From Lysinibacillus sp. G4S2 (lineage in GTDB: Bacteria > Bacillota > Bacilli > Bacillales_A > Planococcaceae): a stretch of 64,000 bases of DNA. The stretch lies in the NCBI RefSeq assembly GCF_030348505.1, contig NZ_JAUCFJ010000002.1, forward strand, positions 314,001 to 378,000. The letters run 5' to 3'. The notes beneath the pieces are model-generated. The model had not been told where the DNA came from, ran no database searches, and worked only from the letters and a program-made list of their open reading frames with translations. The position numbers were made by a program, and so were the translations under genes. Within the stretch, counting starts at the first letter, position 1, and every line of letters starts with the position of its first letter. Below are positions 44,882 to 53,402 of this stretch, in pieces.

Positions 44882-45838
44882 CTAAATTCCGAGTATTTCC
44901 TTTAAATCTGCAAGCTTATTTTTCGACAATGGTACTACAGCCTTTTCATTACTATTTAAGGCTAGGCTGTAGCTATTGCGAGTCCACGTAATGATTTCCC
45001 GAACCTTTTGCAAGTTTACGATATAAGAGCGATGACTTCTAAAAAAGCCAAATGGTGTCAATTTTTGCTCAAGCTCATTCAGTGATAATGTACATGGATA
45101 GGTTTCCCCTGCAACATACACTGAAACGACCCCTTCAACACTTTCGATATAATCAATCTCAGGGGGATTAAATAAAATGATTTTGTCATTTTTCTTCGTA
45201 GGAATTTTATCAAGTCGAATGGGTGCATTTTCAAGTGTAGGAGAAGCTGGTTCTGTCTCATCCTCTTTAACATCTAATCCATGTAAGCCCATTGTATCCA
45301 GTCTATGTATTGCTGTACTCGAAATAATTAAATCCTCAAGATTATTAGACAGTAAAATAACTGTTTTATCCTGTTTTTGAAGGGCACCCAATAACTGAAT
45401 GACTTTTTGCTTGGAAAACTCATCAAGATTTTGAAATGGCTCTTCTAAAACTTGTATTTGTGCTGAACTGAGATATGTATGAATTAATTTTAAACGTTGC
45501 TTTTCTCCGTTTGAAAGCTTGCTGATCTTGATTTTTTTTTGCTCCGTTAAAGCGGTTAATTGCAATAAATCCTCCATTTTTTCAGAAGTAGCATCGAAGA
45601 GCTTTAAGCAAAATTGGATATATTCTCGAACCGTAAGTCGCTCATACAACGCACTTTCGCGAAGATATGTATACGTATTGCTTTGTTTCATAAACCATTG
45701 CATTAATGTATTGATTTTAGATACATCTGTATAAATGCCGATAATAATTCCTGTCTGCAAGGAGAGGTGAAAGCTTGGATATATGACATTGCCTCCTTCA
45801 ATATAAGGTTCAATAATCATGTTTTCATTTTGATCCAT
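44882..45838 (-). CDS. LytTR DNA-binding protein fused to a degenerate ABC ATPase domain
   Basis: 318 aa. Residues about 10-185 follow the ABC ATPase layout (LYERLTVREYIQF, signature SKLSNGEKQRLKLI, then QIQVLEEPFQNLDE and ILLSNNLEDL), but Walker A is lost (GIYTDVSKINTL in place of GxxGxGKST), the Walker B aspartate is Glu (LEEP for LDEP), and the H-loop His is Asn. Residues about 225-318 are a LytTR domain (DYIESVEGVVSVYV, FFRSHRSYIVNLQKVREI). So it is a DNA-binding regulator with a pseudo-ATPase, likely sensing or mimicking the exporter ATPase encoded next. AAGGAGG precedes ATG 45838; it overlaps the upstream hydrolase gene by 14 bp. Confidence 0.85.
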   Translation of the reverse strand: MDQNENMIIEPYIEGGNVIYPSFHLSLQTGIIIGIYTDVSKINTLMQWFMKQSNTYTYLRESALYERLTVREYIQFCLKLFDATSEKMEDLLQLTALTEQKKIKISKLSNGEKQRLKLIHTYLSSAQIQVLEEPFQNLDEFSKQKVIQLLGALQKQDKTVILLSNNLEDLIISSTAIHRLDTMGLHGLDVKEDETEPASPTLENAPIRLDKIPTKKNDKIILFNPPEIDYIESVEGVVSVYVAGETYPCTLSLNELEQKLTPFGFFRSHRSYIVNLQKVREIITWTRNSYSLALNSNEKAVVPLSKNKLADLKEILGI

Positions 45839-46430
45839 TACTTTGTCCTCCTTGATTTTGTTCGATTTGAAAAAATTGTAAAATATCGGTTTGTGCATGT
45901 AAATAACTTTCATGACAATAGTTCGAATTATAGTAGTCCATAAAACCATGCTGACCTTTATATTGTTTCGTGTGAACAGCTGGTAATGTATCGAGTGCTT
46001 CCTTTAATTCATGGACATTAAAGCTTTTCTCATGACTTGGTAAAATGACAAGCGTCGGACAAGTTGGGATTATATCAAGATACTGGCGAATACGTGAACC
46101 ATAAACGCAAACGATTCCTTGTAATGGGAGGGTTGATAGTCGCCAAGCTAATGTTGCACCTACACTAAATCCAATTAATAGCACTTCATTATACTGTGTC
46201 CTAGCTTCCAATAGTTTTTCGCTTAGTTTTTTGAGTGGCGCATCAAAGCCAACTTCATTTATGAAAAACTTATAGGATTCCTGTTCTTGTTCATATGTAA
46301 ATACTGTATTTTCTGAATATAAAGAAATGCACTCAACAGTAGTGCTAGCGTTACTGTATGTTTCAGCTTGCTTTTTTATAAAATCGTTTACACCGTATAT
46401 TTCATGTAAAATAAATATTTTCCTCTTCAT
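45825..46430 (-). CDS. Dienelactone hydrolase-like alpha/beta hydrolase
   Basis: 201 aa. It opens with KRKIFILHEIYGVNDFIKKQ, as in dienelactone hydrolases, has the nucleophile elbow LLIGFSVGATLAW (Ser near residue 103), and a late GQHGFMDYYN holding the His. Acts in the cytoplasm; substrate unknown. ATG 46430 has GTGAGG upstream. Its last bases overlap the LytTR/ABC gene, so the two are co-translated. Confidence 0.8.
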   Translation of the reverse strand: MKRKIFILHEIYGVNDFIKKQAETYSNASTTVECISLYSENTVFTYEQEQESYKFFINEVGFDAPLKKLSEKLLEARTQYNEVLLIGFSVGATLAWRLSTLPLQGIVCVYGSRIRQYLDIIPTCPTLVILPSHEKSFNVHELKEALDTLPAVHTKQYKGQHGFMDYYNSNYCHESYLHAQTDILQFFQIEQNQGGQSNGSK

Positions 46431-46550
46431 ATAGGCCTCACTTTCTTTTTTCCAATAGTGTACCAAAAAGTAATCATATCGTATATTTTACAAATGCTTA
46501 GGGTTAATTTCATTATTTTGGTAATTATTTCAAAAGTAGCACAAAAGTAA

Positions 46551-46609
46551 AAAATCCGCGCAGACTTATGTGGCTCTTGATTTGACCACAGAAAGCGAGG
46601 CGGATTTTT
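46551..46609 (-). terminator. Terminator of the chemoreceptor gene
   Basis: AAAATCCGC / GCGGATTTT enclosing an inner stem TGTGG/CCACA; T-run on each side. Confidence 0.7.
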
Positions 46610-46625
46610 CTGTTGATATAAGCCT

Positions 46626-47450
46626 TTATTTCATTGCTTTAGACATAAAACCCTTCATTTCCATACTAAGCGTAGTAAGCTCATCAATAATTTCACTAAA
46701 GTCCTGAACAAGTTGTGCCTGTTCATTTGTGGCACCATTTATTTGAGTCATGTTTTGCTTTAAATTTTCAAGATTATAATTGATGCTTCGAAGCGAGGAT
46801 TCAATGTTATCAGTAGCAGAAGTTGTTTCAGTAGAAAGCTTGCGAACTTCTTGTGCGACTATATTAAATCCGGCACCATGCTGACCTGCTCGTGCTGCCT
46901 CAATCGATGCATTTAATCCGAGTAAATTGGTTTGACGAGAAATATTTTTTATTAAATCGGTAATACCATTTGTTTTTTCAGCATCCTCTAAAGCAAATTG
47001 TGTTTGCTTATTAATTTCCTCGCTAGTTGCAGCTAGCTCCTCCGAATGAGAGGCAATTGTATGTACTTTATCCTGTAGGTTTTGGATAATGTCATTCATA
47101 GTAAGAATATATTTCTCCATTTGTAGAGAATGGTCAATAGGTATTCCAAAGGCTAGCGCGCCTACGATTTGCCCATTTTCACGAACGGGGAAAGAAAATG
47201 CGTTAAAAACCACACCATAATATTCTTTTGGTACAGGCTCATCAGTGCTTTTTCCTTTAAGTGGAAGATGTAAAATAGCATCATCTGGGTGAAGTTTTTG
47301 TCCGATTTTATAACCAGAATCTATCCGTTTCCCAGGTAAATAAGCAATAATACGCTCACTCTCTTTATCTACTAATCCAATCATGGACTCGCCCTTCATA
47401 GCTAAATGAATGTAAGGCAGTGACATTGTTAATGCTTCAAGAATTTTCAT
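46626..47450 (-). CDS. Soluble methyl-accepting chemotaxis-like protein (YfmS type)
   Basis: 274 aa without membrane segment. Residues 1-125 form a PAS/cache-like sensor ([40 protein letters not shown]); residues about 140-274 are a short signalling domain with the conserved hairpin tip [20 protein letters not shown] and [16 protein letters not shown]. It resembles B. subtilis YfmS, a cytoplasmic receptor that works with CheA/CheW. ATG 47450 follows GAGGAGGTT; the frame to 47492 is less likely. Confidence 0.88.
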   Translation of the reverse strand: MKILEALTMSLPYIHLAMKGESMIGLVDKESERIIAYLPGKRIDSGYKIGQKLHPDDAILHLPLKGKSTDEPVPKEYYGVVFNAFSFPVRENGQIVGALAFGIPIDHSLQMEKYILTMNDIIQNLQDKVHTIASHSEELAATSEEINKQTQFALEDAEKTNGITDLIKNISRQTNLLGLNASIEAARAGQHGAGFNIVAQEVRKLSTETTSATDNIESSLRSINYNLENLKQNMTQINGATNEQAQLVQDFSEIIDELTTLSMEMKGFMSKAMK

Positions 47451-47774
47451 AGTAACCTCCTCGGTATATGTGCGCCCTATTAAATTGGGCATAATCCCGT
47501 TCTTCTAAAAAAACGTAATTTTTTGGAAAGTAATACTTCTTTAATTGTATGAAAAAAGGAAGTGAATAAAAAGACTATCTTAATACCATTATCCTTTTAA
47601 ATTGTCCGAAATTAAGGTTCTAACTTTTTAATTTACTTAAAAAGCTAGATTTGCAAAGTAACGAATATTGCAGACGCGGTAATCATGGAGTATGTGCAAT
47701 AGAACTTTGAAGAAAATAATACGGTATTAGATAGTGTTAATAAATAAGGTATATGGCATCGGCTTTTACTTAGG
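47451..47774. other. Intergenic region, no gene supported
   Basis: AT-rich upstream region of the chemoreceptor gene, holding its promoter; no motif is clear enough to name. Confidence 0.4.
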
Positions 47775-47905
47775 CCTGCAGATGTTTTTTGAGCGAAAGC
47801 GAAGCGTCAGCAACAATGTTTTATCTGAGCGAAAGCGAAGCGTCAGCAACAAAAGCGGCTCATCGGACTCCCCTAGGAAAGCGCCCGAAAATCAACTACT
47901 CGCTT
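47775..47905. repeat. Class-1 repeat fragment with two GCGAAAGCGAAGCG units
   Basis: Two units (GCGAAAGCGAAGCGTCAGC) followed by GCGGCTCATCGGACTCCCCT and GAAAGCGCCCGAAAATCAAC; the left arm is reduced to a few bases. The frame through it is not a gene. Confidence 0.8.
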
Positions 47906-48003
47906 TACCGGAGTAAACTTTAATTTTTCTTTCGCAAAACCATAACATAGCTTTCTCTTTTTTGGACAACCTAAACTAGAAATAATGGCATGAGGTGATG
48001 ATC

Positions 48004-49515
48004 ATGAAAATAGAAAGGTCGTCCGAATGGGAAGAAGGCTTTATAAAAAAACTTGATCATCTTGAAAAATGGGATAGTTGGACATTGTACAAGATGAATT
48101 ATGACATTGTGAAAATGAAGTTAATTACTGATTTCACAGGTTTACAGGCAACAAAGTATTTACCAAATTTAAAGCCGCTGACACATCAGCTAGAAGCAGC
48201 AGAAACAGTGATTGAACGGATGAATGGAAAAGCGATTTTAGCTGATGAGGTAGGTCTTGGTAAAACAATTGAAGCCGGTTTAATTTTAAAGGAATATCTG
48301 ATCAGAGGACTTGTCAAAAGAGCATTAATATTAGCCCCAGCATCTCTTATTAATCAGTGGATTGAAGAATTAAATACTAAATTTCATATTCCGGCAATAG
48401 CTTATAAAAAAAATGTTCCGATAGAGCGCTACGATGTCCTTATTATGAGTATGGATACTGCCAAAAAGAGTCCGCATAAAGAGCGTATTTATGAGCAGGA
48501 TTACGACATGATTATTATTGATGAGGCGCATAAGCTAAAAAATCATAAAACTCAAATTTATGAATTCGTACAAGGTTTAAAGAAGAAGTTTTGTTTATTA
48601 TTAACGGCAACACCGATTCAAAACGATGTCTTTGAATTATTTTATCTTATTTCCTTGCTTAAGCCTGGCCATCTGGGCAATTATGATACATTTCAATCTG
48701 CATTTTCGGCAAGTAAGCATGATTTAGAGCATGATGATTATTTAAAGGAATTAGTGAATCAGGTGATGGTGAGGAATAGGAGAGAGGACACGGGTATTGA
48801 ATGGACAAATCGCCGCGTTAAAATTGTTCCGATCAAATTTACGAAGGAAGAAGAGGAAGTTTATGAATTGCTCGGAACGCTTCAAAATACGGGTTCTTTC
48901 TCATTGATTACATTACGGAAGGAAATGTGTAGTAGCAAAGAAGCGACAGCTTTAACATTATCTAAAATGCTTGAAGAAGATAGTGCACAATCACAAGAAG
49001 TGGAAGCTATACTAGCAAAATTAATGGCTTTAGAAGTGAATTCAAAGGCGGAAAAAACACTTGAAATAATCGAACAGGCAGAAGATAAAGTAATTATTTT
49101 TACAGAGTATAGAGCTACTCAAATTTATTTGCAATGGTATTTACATTCTAAAGGTATAACGAGCGTCCTGTTTAACGGTAAATTTAATAAAAACAAACGT
49201 GATTATATGAAGCATCTATTTAAGGAAAAGGCACAGGTTCTTATCGCAACAGAGGCAGGTGGCGAGGGGATTAACCTTCAATTCTGTCATCATGTCATTA
49301 ACTACGATTTGCCTTGGAACCCTATGAAGCTAGAGCAGCGGATTGGTCGTGTACATCGTTTAGGGCAAGAGCATGATGTTCATATATACAATCTGGCTAT
49401 TGCAAATACTATTGAAGAGAATATATTAGCATTACTTCATACGAAAATTGATGTTTTTGAAAAGGTAGTAGGGGACTTAGATGCGATTCTATCTAACTTT
49501 AAAGAATCTGTTTAG
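48004..49515 (+). CDS. yqhH: SNF2-family DNA/RNA helicase YqhH
   Basis: 503 aa. Two RecA-like halves: Walker A ILADEVGLGKTIEAGLIL, motif II IIIDEAHKL, motif III LLLTATPIQND, then motif V ATEAGGEGINLQF and motif VI QRIGRVHRLGQ. This is the SNF2/RapA branch, ATP-dependent translocases on duplex DNA or on RNA polymerase. In Bacillus subtilis yqhH stands next to yqhG, as here, which supports the name; its function is not established. ATG 48004 has GAGGTGAT upstream. Confidence 0.9.
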   Translation: MKIERSSEWEEGFIKKLDHLEKWDSWTLYKMNYDIVKMKLITDFTGLQATKYLPNLKPLTHQLEAAETVIERMNGKAILADEVGLGKTIEAGLILKEYLIRGLVKRALILAPASLINQWIEELNTKFHIPAIAYKKNVPIERYDVLIMSMDTAKKSPHKERIYEQDYDMIIIDEAHKLKNHKTQIYEFVQGLKKKFCLLLTATPIQNDVFELFYLISLLKPGHLGNYDTFQSAFSASKHDLEHDDYLKELVNQVMVRNRREDTGIEWTNRRVKIVPIKFTKEEEEVYELLGTLQNTGSFSLITLRKEMCSSKEATALTLSKMLEEDSAQSQEVEAILAKLMALEVNSKAEKTLEIIEQAEDKVIIFTEYRATQIYLQWYLHSKGITSVLFNGKFNKNKRDYMKHLFKEKAQVLIATEAGGEGINLQFCHHVINYDLPWNPMKLEQRIGRVHRLGQEHDVHIYNLAIANTIEENILALLHTKIDVFEKVVGDLDAILSNFKESV

Positions 49516-49532
49516 TGTAAGGGAGAAGGACT

Positions 49533-50312
49533 ATGTATCCACAGCAAGTTCATAGTTATTTACGACAATTTTTCACAGAAAATGATTGCGACATTTTAGG
49601 GGAAGACCAACATTATCTTACCGTGCAATTAACGGTTGATATCGATAAAAAAATAATGAATCGACCATTTTATTGGCAATACGTAGAAGCTACAAATAGT
49701 GAGCCAAATCCGGCCCAAGTAACATTCATTACAAATCAAACAGCATCAGCTGGTAGTCTTTATGGCGAGGCTATTCATTTTGGTTCTCCAAGAATGAACC
49801 AGCTTTTTCAAGCAACAAGGGAGCTAGGAGCTTATGTTCAAATGTATGAGAAGGTCGATACAGCAAGAGGGCAGGCTATTTTAACACCTTGGCTAGGGGT
49901 GAATTATAAAGTATCGTATTGCTGCGACCAAACGAAAGAAATGCTCTTTTCCTTTGGTATCAATCTATTAACAGGTCTCATTAAAGAGGACTTTCATGAA
50001 ACCTTATGTGCAACCGAGCTAGATACTGTTCCAGCAGACAATGTTTTTCATGTGCAATACATTATTAAACCTATTAGGGCACTTCAAAGATTAGATGCAG
50101 CAATTGAAGCAATCATTGCTCAGGATGACCATTCGTGGGCTACTGAAGCAAAAAAGAGATGGCAACGTAATCAACGTGTATTAGATTATTTTTATGAGGA
50201 TATCGATGACAAACCAGAATGCTATGACATTGAAAAGAAGGCTTTAGAGGAACAATATGATGCAATAATTAAAATAGAAATTATTAATGGTGGATTATTT
50301 TATCTATATTAA
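49533..50312 (+). CDS. yqhG: YqhG family protein
   Basis: 259 aa, soluble. It opens with MYPQQVHSYLRQFFTENDCD and contains LTVQLTVDIDKKIMNRPFYW, the typical start of YqhG. No known domain or catalytic motif. It follows yqhH after 17 bp, an order kept in Bacillus, so the two probably work together. Good ribosome binding site AAGGGAGAAGG. A terminator follows. Confidence 0.88.
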   Translation: MYPQQVHSYLRQFFTENDCDILGEDQHYLTVQLTVDIDKKIMNRPFYWQYVEATNSEPNPAQVTFITNQTASAGSLYGEAIHFGSPRMNQLFQATRELGAYVQMYEKVDTARGQAILTPWLGVNYKVSYCCDQTKEMLFSFGINLLTGLIKEDFHETLCATELDTVPADNVFHVQYIIKPIRALQRLDAAIEAIIAQDDHSWATEAKKRWQRNQRVLDYFYEDIDDKPECYDIEKKALEEQYDAIIKIEIINGGLFYLY

Positions 50313-50314
50313 AC

Positions 50315-50347
50315 AAGGAGCTGTCCAATAGTCGTGGACAGCTCCTT
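50315..50347 (+). terminator. Terminator after yqhHG
   Basis: AAGGAGCTGTCCA / TGGACAGCTCCTT, perfect 13-bp stem with a 7-nt loop. Confidence 0.85.
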
Positions 50348-50399
50348 GCCATTTTAACTTCTTTCAGTGGGTGTGACGCTAATGCCGAGACATTATTGA

Positions 50400-50717
50400 T
50401 TATTCTTCAAGAAGGCTTTGTAGTTGTGCCAATTTATTATCCCAAAATAAATCAAAGTATTGTAGCCAATCTTCAATTTCTTTTAGTTTTTCAGCATGTA
50501 ATGTATATATTTTTTCTCGTCCCTTTTTCTGAGCAGAAACAAGCTCAGCCTGTTCTAAAATTTTTAAATGTTTAACGACAGCAGTTCGGCTTATAGAGAA
50601 ATTCTCAGAAATAAGGGAGATGGGCTTATCACTTGTAGCAAGTAGCTGTAGGACATGACGTCTTGTCGGATCAGCGATTGCTTGAAAAACATCATATTTT
50701 ACAGCAAGCGGTGTCAT
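50400..50717 (-). CDS. ArsR-family transcriptional regulator
   Basis: 105 aa winged helix: DVFQAIADPTRRHVLQLLAT, ISLISENFSISRTAVVKHLK, QAELVSAQKKGREKIYTLHA. No metal-binding cysteines are seen, so it is of the ArsR group linked to SRPBCC partners, where the regulator is not metal-responsive. Its start overlaps the stop of the SRPBCC gene (ATGA). The palindromes at 51169-51206 in front of the operon are the probable autoregulatory site. Confidence 0.9.
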   Translation of the reverse strand: MTPLAVKYDVFQAIADPTRRHVLQLLATSDKPISLISENFSISRTAVVKHLKILEQAELVSAQKKGREKIYTLHAEKLKEIEDWLQYFDLFWDNKLAQLQSLLEE

Positions 50718-51139
50718 TGTGATTCTACAACATTTTTTAATTTTTGACCGATAAGCATTGTCCAGCCGCTATCCATTGTTGTACGAATAGCTTCAGCAGG
50801 CATGTTAGCTTTAGGAATGATATGCGAAGCTTCTTTCCAGCCACCATGAGTTAACGTAAATTCTGTTTGCTCACCAATTTCTTTCAGCTCAAAAGTGACA
50901 AACCATCCATCTGTATCCCATGCAAAACGAACAAAATGTGGAGCATCTACTTGTTCTACTCGACATGGTGAAGGGCCAAACGGTGATTGTATTGTAAATT
51001 CGTGACCTTCAATAGCCTTAAAATCGTTTGGCATAAGCCAAGAAGCAATCTTTTCAGCGTCCGTTACTGTTTCCCATACTTTTCCAATTGGTGCTTTTAG
51101 TGTAATTGTTTTAACAATGTTCTCTAGTTTTTCAGTCAT
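50714..51139 (-). CDS. SRPBCC (AHSA1-type) domain protein
   Basis: 141 aa. Activator-of-Hsp90-like START fold: ITLKAPIGKVWETVTDAEKI, FVRFAWDTDGWFVTFELKEI, TLTHGGWKEASHIIPKANMP. Such proteins form a hydrophobic pocket; the ligand is unknown. Paired with an ArsR regulator through a 4-bp overlap, a frequent couple in Bacillales. Ribosome binding site AAAGGAG. First gene of the operon. Confidence 0.9.
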   Translation of the reverse strand: MTEKLENIVKTITLKAPIGKVWETVTDAEKIASWLMPNDFKAIEGHEFTIQSPFGPSPCRVEQVDAPHFVRFAWDTDGWFVTFELKEIGEQTEFTLTHGGWKEASHIIPKANMPAEAIRTTMDSGWTMLIGQKLKNVVESQ

Positions 51140-51168
51140 TTAAATATAAACTCCTTTGCAAATATATA

Positions 51169-51206
51169 ACCTTAAGGTGTTATGAGTATATAACACCTTA
51201 AGGTTG
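51169..51206. promoter_or_regulatory. 16-bp perfect inverted repeat, probable ArsR operator
   Basis: AACCTTAAGGTGTTAT and ATAACACCTTAAGGTT around 6 bp. Each arm itself holds the palindrome AACCTTAAGGT, so there may be two dimer sites. A partial copy (TACCTTAGAGT) lies at about 51222-51232. It sits 30 bp before the SRPBCC-ArsR operon. Confidence 0.75.
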
Positions 51207-51300
51207 CATGTCAATTATATATACCTTAGAGTCTTTTTTGTTTAGCTATACATATGTTAATATTATTTTTATAATATTCTGACTAAATGGAGGGTTTAAA

Positions 51301-51939
51301 ATGGTGAACATATCTGTTTTTTTAGTCATGTGTATTTTATTAATTATTTTACCTGGCCCTGATACGGCGATCGCCACAAAAAATACGCTTACAGTAAGCC
51401 GAAAGGGAGGCTTACAGACTTTACTCGGCTCATGCTGTGGATTATTAATTCATACTTTTGCGGCGGTTATTGGACTCTCCGCGATTATTGTAAAGTCAGC
51501 ATATGTATTTGCCATTTTAAAATACGTCGGAGCGGTCTATTTATGTTATTTAGGTGTCAAAACATTATGGGCATTACGAGCAATCCGCACGCAATCTCCT
51601 GTTGTGCAAGACGAGACCCAAATTGATCACAAATATTCACAACAATCATGCTTTAAGCAAGGCTTCTTAACGAATGTTACAAACCCTAAAGTGGCAGTAT
51701 TTTTTCTAACATTTTTACCACAGTTTGTAGATGCTAAGGGCGGTACATTTATGCCGTTTCTTATAATGGGGCTTATTTATACTACGTTAACAGGATTGTG
51801 GTTTGTATTTTATGTTTACTTGTTGGATAAAATTAGTGCATTTATGAAAAAGCCAACGACGAAAGCTGTAATCGAAGGATTGACAGGCGCAGTGTTAATT
51901 GGCTTTGGCATTAAGCTAGCATTTGAAAAAGCCCACTAA
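51301..51939 (+). CDS. LysE/RhtB-family amino acid exporter
   Basis: 212 aa, five to six membrane spans. Family signature ILPGPDTAIATKNTLTVSRK near the N-terminus and FLTNVTNPKVAVFFLTFLPQ in the middle. Exports lysine, homoserine, threonine or similar compounds; the exact cargo is unknown. ATG 51301 follows TGGAGGG. It is divergent from the SRPBCC-ArsR operon, with the large palindrome between them, so ArsR could also act here. Confidence 0.9.
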   Translation: MVNISVFLVMCILLIILPGPDTAIATKNTLTVSRKGGLQTLLGSCCGLLIHTFAAVIGLSAIIVKSAYVFAILKYVGAVYLCYLGVKTLWALRAIRTQSPVVQDETQIDHKYSQQSCFKQGFLTNVTNPKVAVFFLTFLPQFVDAKGGTFMPFLIMGLIYTTLTGLWFVFYVYLLDKISAFMKKPTTKAVIEGLTGAVLIGFGIKLAFEKAH

Positions 51940-52034
51940 GGTTTTATTAAAGGTGGAGATATGATTTATATACCGTTAACATTTTGTAAGTGGTTTAAAA
52001 GCGGCTGGGACATAACTGGTCAAAACCTTAAAAG

Positions 52035-52078
52035 GCGTGAGAAATCAATTTAGAAACGTTGATTTCTCGCGCTTTTTT
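52035..52078 (+). terminator. Terminator after lysE-like gene
   Basis: GCGTGAGAAATCAA / TTGATTTCTCGCGC (one G-T pair) followed by TTTTTT. Confidence 0.8.
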
Positions 52079-52189
52079 GGTATAAAATTTTTAAATTTTG
52101 ACTTGAAAATATGCTTATGTCATAAGCGACGCAAATTATCAGTGCGGTCAGCTAGTGTTGCATGAAGGTAGATGTCGATATTTTTCGAA

Positions 52190-52270
52190 AGTTGGTTGAT
52201 AAATTAAAAAAGTTGGTTGATAAATCGATAAAGTTGGTCGATAAACAAATGTTCTCGATAAATCTCAAAA
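52190..52270. repeat. Short array, core GTTGGTTGATAAA
   Basis: Four units of about 20-21 nt: GTTGGTTGATAAATTAAAAA, GTTGGTTGATAAATCGATAA, GTTGGTCGATAAACAAATG, TTCTCGATAAATCTC. Same period and GATAAA core as the larger arrays. Confidence 0.75.
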
Positions 52271-52297
52271 CTGTAGCTCATTATCTACTGTCCATGA

Positions 52298-52509
52298 TTA
52301 TTTCCAATAAAGAGTACCCTTAAATTTCTCTGGCTTTTTTACATAGCTTTCGATAATAAATCCACAGTCTGTGCAAATAATGTATTCAACAACTGAACCT
52401 AAGCCAGGCTTATTATCTGGGTACATAACCCCAGCTCCAGTATGCTTCCTTTCCCTAACTCCTTCCCACCACATTTTGGACATTCTATTACTTTCGTAGA
52501 ATTCTTCAA
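52298..52509 (-). pseudogene. Zinc-ribbon protein with a frameshift
   Basis: From TTG 52509 (GGGGAGGG upstream) the frame reads KNSTKVIECPKCGGKELGKG and then leaves sense; the next frame continues KHTGAGVMYPDNKPGLGSVV and EYIICTDCGFIIESYVKKPE to the stop at 52298. Joined, they give one 70-aa protein with CPKC and CTDC, a four-cysteine zinc ribbon. One base is missing near GGGAAAGGAAG (about 52444-52455). It may be a real mutation or a sequencing error; a naive call gives an 81-aa frame without the first CxxC. Confidence 0.75.
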
Positions 52510-52624
52510 TTTGAAACCCTCCCCTTATATATATGTAAACCAACTATCTTCCTAATATATCCCATTATCTATTATTACGAATTATATGAATCAGTTCTAT
52601 TTCATCGATATTTATGACCACCAT

Positions 52625-52820
52625 AAGTTGTGGATGACATTAGTTAAAACGTATGCTATGTATATAAGTTGATTGGAGTGGAGGCTGGGCGACTCCTTGG
52701 GGATCAGCGTCACAGATGAGACCCTGGAGCGAGCCCCGCGAGTGAAGCGGCTCATCGGACGCCCCCAGGAAAGCGCCCAGCCGGAACGGAAATCAACTAC
52801 ATGTTTTGCTGATGAACCAT
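52625..52820. repeat. Class-1 palindromic repeat (full copy)
   Basis: ATAAGTTGATTGGAGTGGAG...GCCGGAACGGAAATCAACT. Arms: GGCTGGGCG/CGCCCAGCC, CTTGGGG/CCCCCAGG, GATGAG/CTCATC and CCCCGCGAG/AGCGGCTC region. The left flank AAGTTGTGGATGACATTAG also matches the copy at 12060. Confidence 0.88.
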
Positions 52821-52938
52821 GTTTATCCTTTCTCTATCCCGATAACGTCTTGTGCAAGTCACTCTTCTTCAACTGATGAAAGAGGAGGAGGGAAGAGTGG
52901 CGTGCCCCGTTCTAATTCAATATTTTTCATTGTCAATT

Positions 52939-53402
52939 CAGGCGTGTTGATTAGGAAAAAATAGGTTTATTATTGATCGATGAAAGGTTTTTTCTTGTTG
53001 CTAATTAGTGTCGAGCCCCAAAACAGAATCGCTAAAGCTACTTTCGTTCGTTTTATAGGAATATTTTGAAGATTTATCGAAACAAAATCGCTCTTTATCG
53101 AAACTATTTGAGCTTTTATCGAAACAAAATCTCATTTTATCGAAACTATTTGGGCATTTATCGAAAAACAAGCTCTTTCTATCAAAGAAATCAACCACAT
53201 GTTATGATGAAGAGCTTGTAGTGTAGGGCTACTCGACGCTCGCTAGCAGGAAGCCTTGCTCTGTGCGAAAGCGAAGCGTCAGCAACAAATTGTTTTATCT
53301 GTGCGAAAGCGAAGCGACAGCGACAAAGCGAGTAGCCCTTAGCGGAAATCAGATCCTTCTAATTTAATTAGGGTGGATAAAAATGGTTAATCAACACACC
53401 TG
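52939..53402. mobile_element. Class-2 MITE, complete, with 9-bp target duplication
   Basis: 464 bp. Ends CAGGCGTGTTGATTA and TAATCAACACACCTG are 15-bp inverted repeats (one mismatch). It is flanked on both sides by TTGTCAATT (52930-52938 and 53403-53411). Interior: a GTTTCGATAAA array (as TTTATCGAAAC) at about 53075-53180 and two GCGAAAGCGAAGCG units at 53258-53325. No protein gene, so it would move by a transposase in trans. Truncated copies at 30521 and 33649. Confidence 0.9.

Larger units (their letters stand above)
51940..52297. other. Region between converging genes: terminator and a short GATAAA array
   Basis: Holds a 30-codon frame with ribosome binding site at 51961-52053 (doubtful), the terminator at 52035-52078, and the array at 52190-52270. 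Confidence 0.5.

Noticed and set aside
51961..52053. 30-codon frame with a fair ribosome binding site after the LysE-type gene
   Set aside because: Its end lies inside the terminator stem and nothing about the product is recognisable; kept only as a note.
52673..52876. 67-codon frame across the class-1 repeat
   Set aside because: Lies in repeat DNA that is also present elsewhere in non-coding positions.
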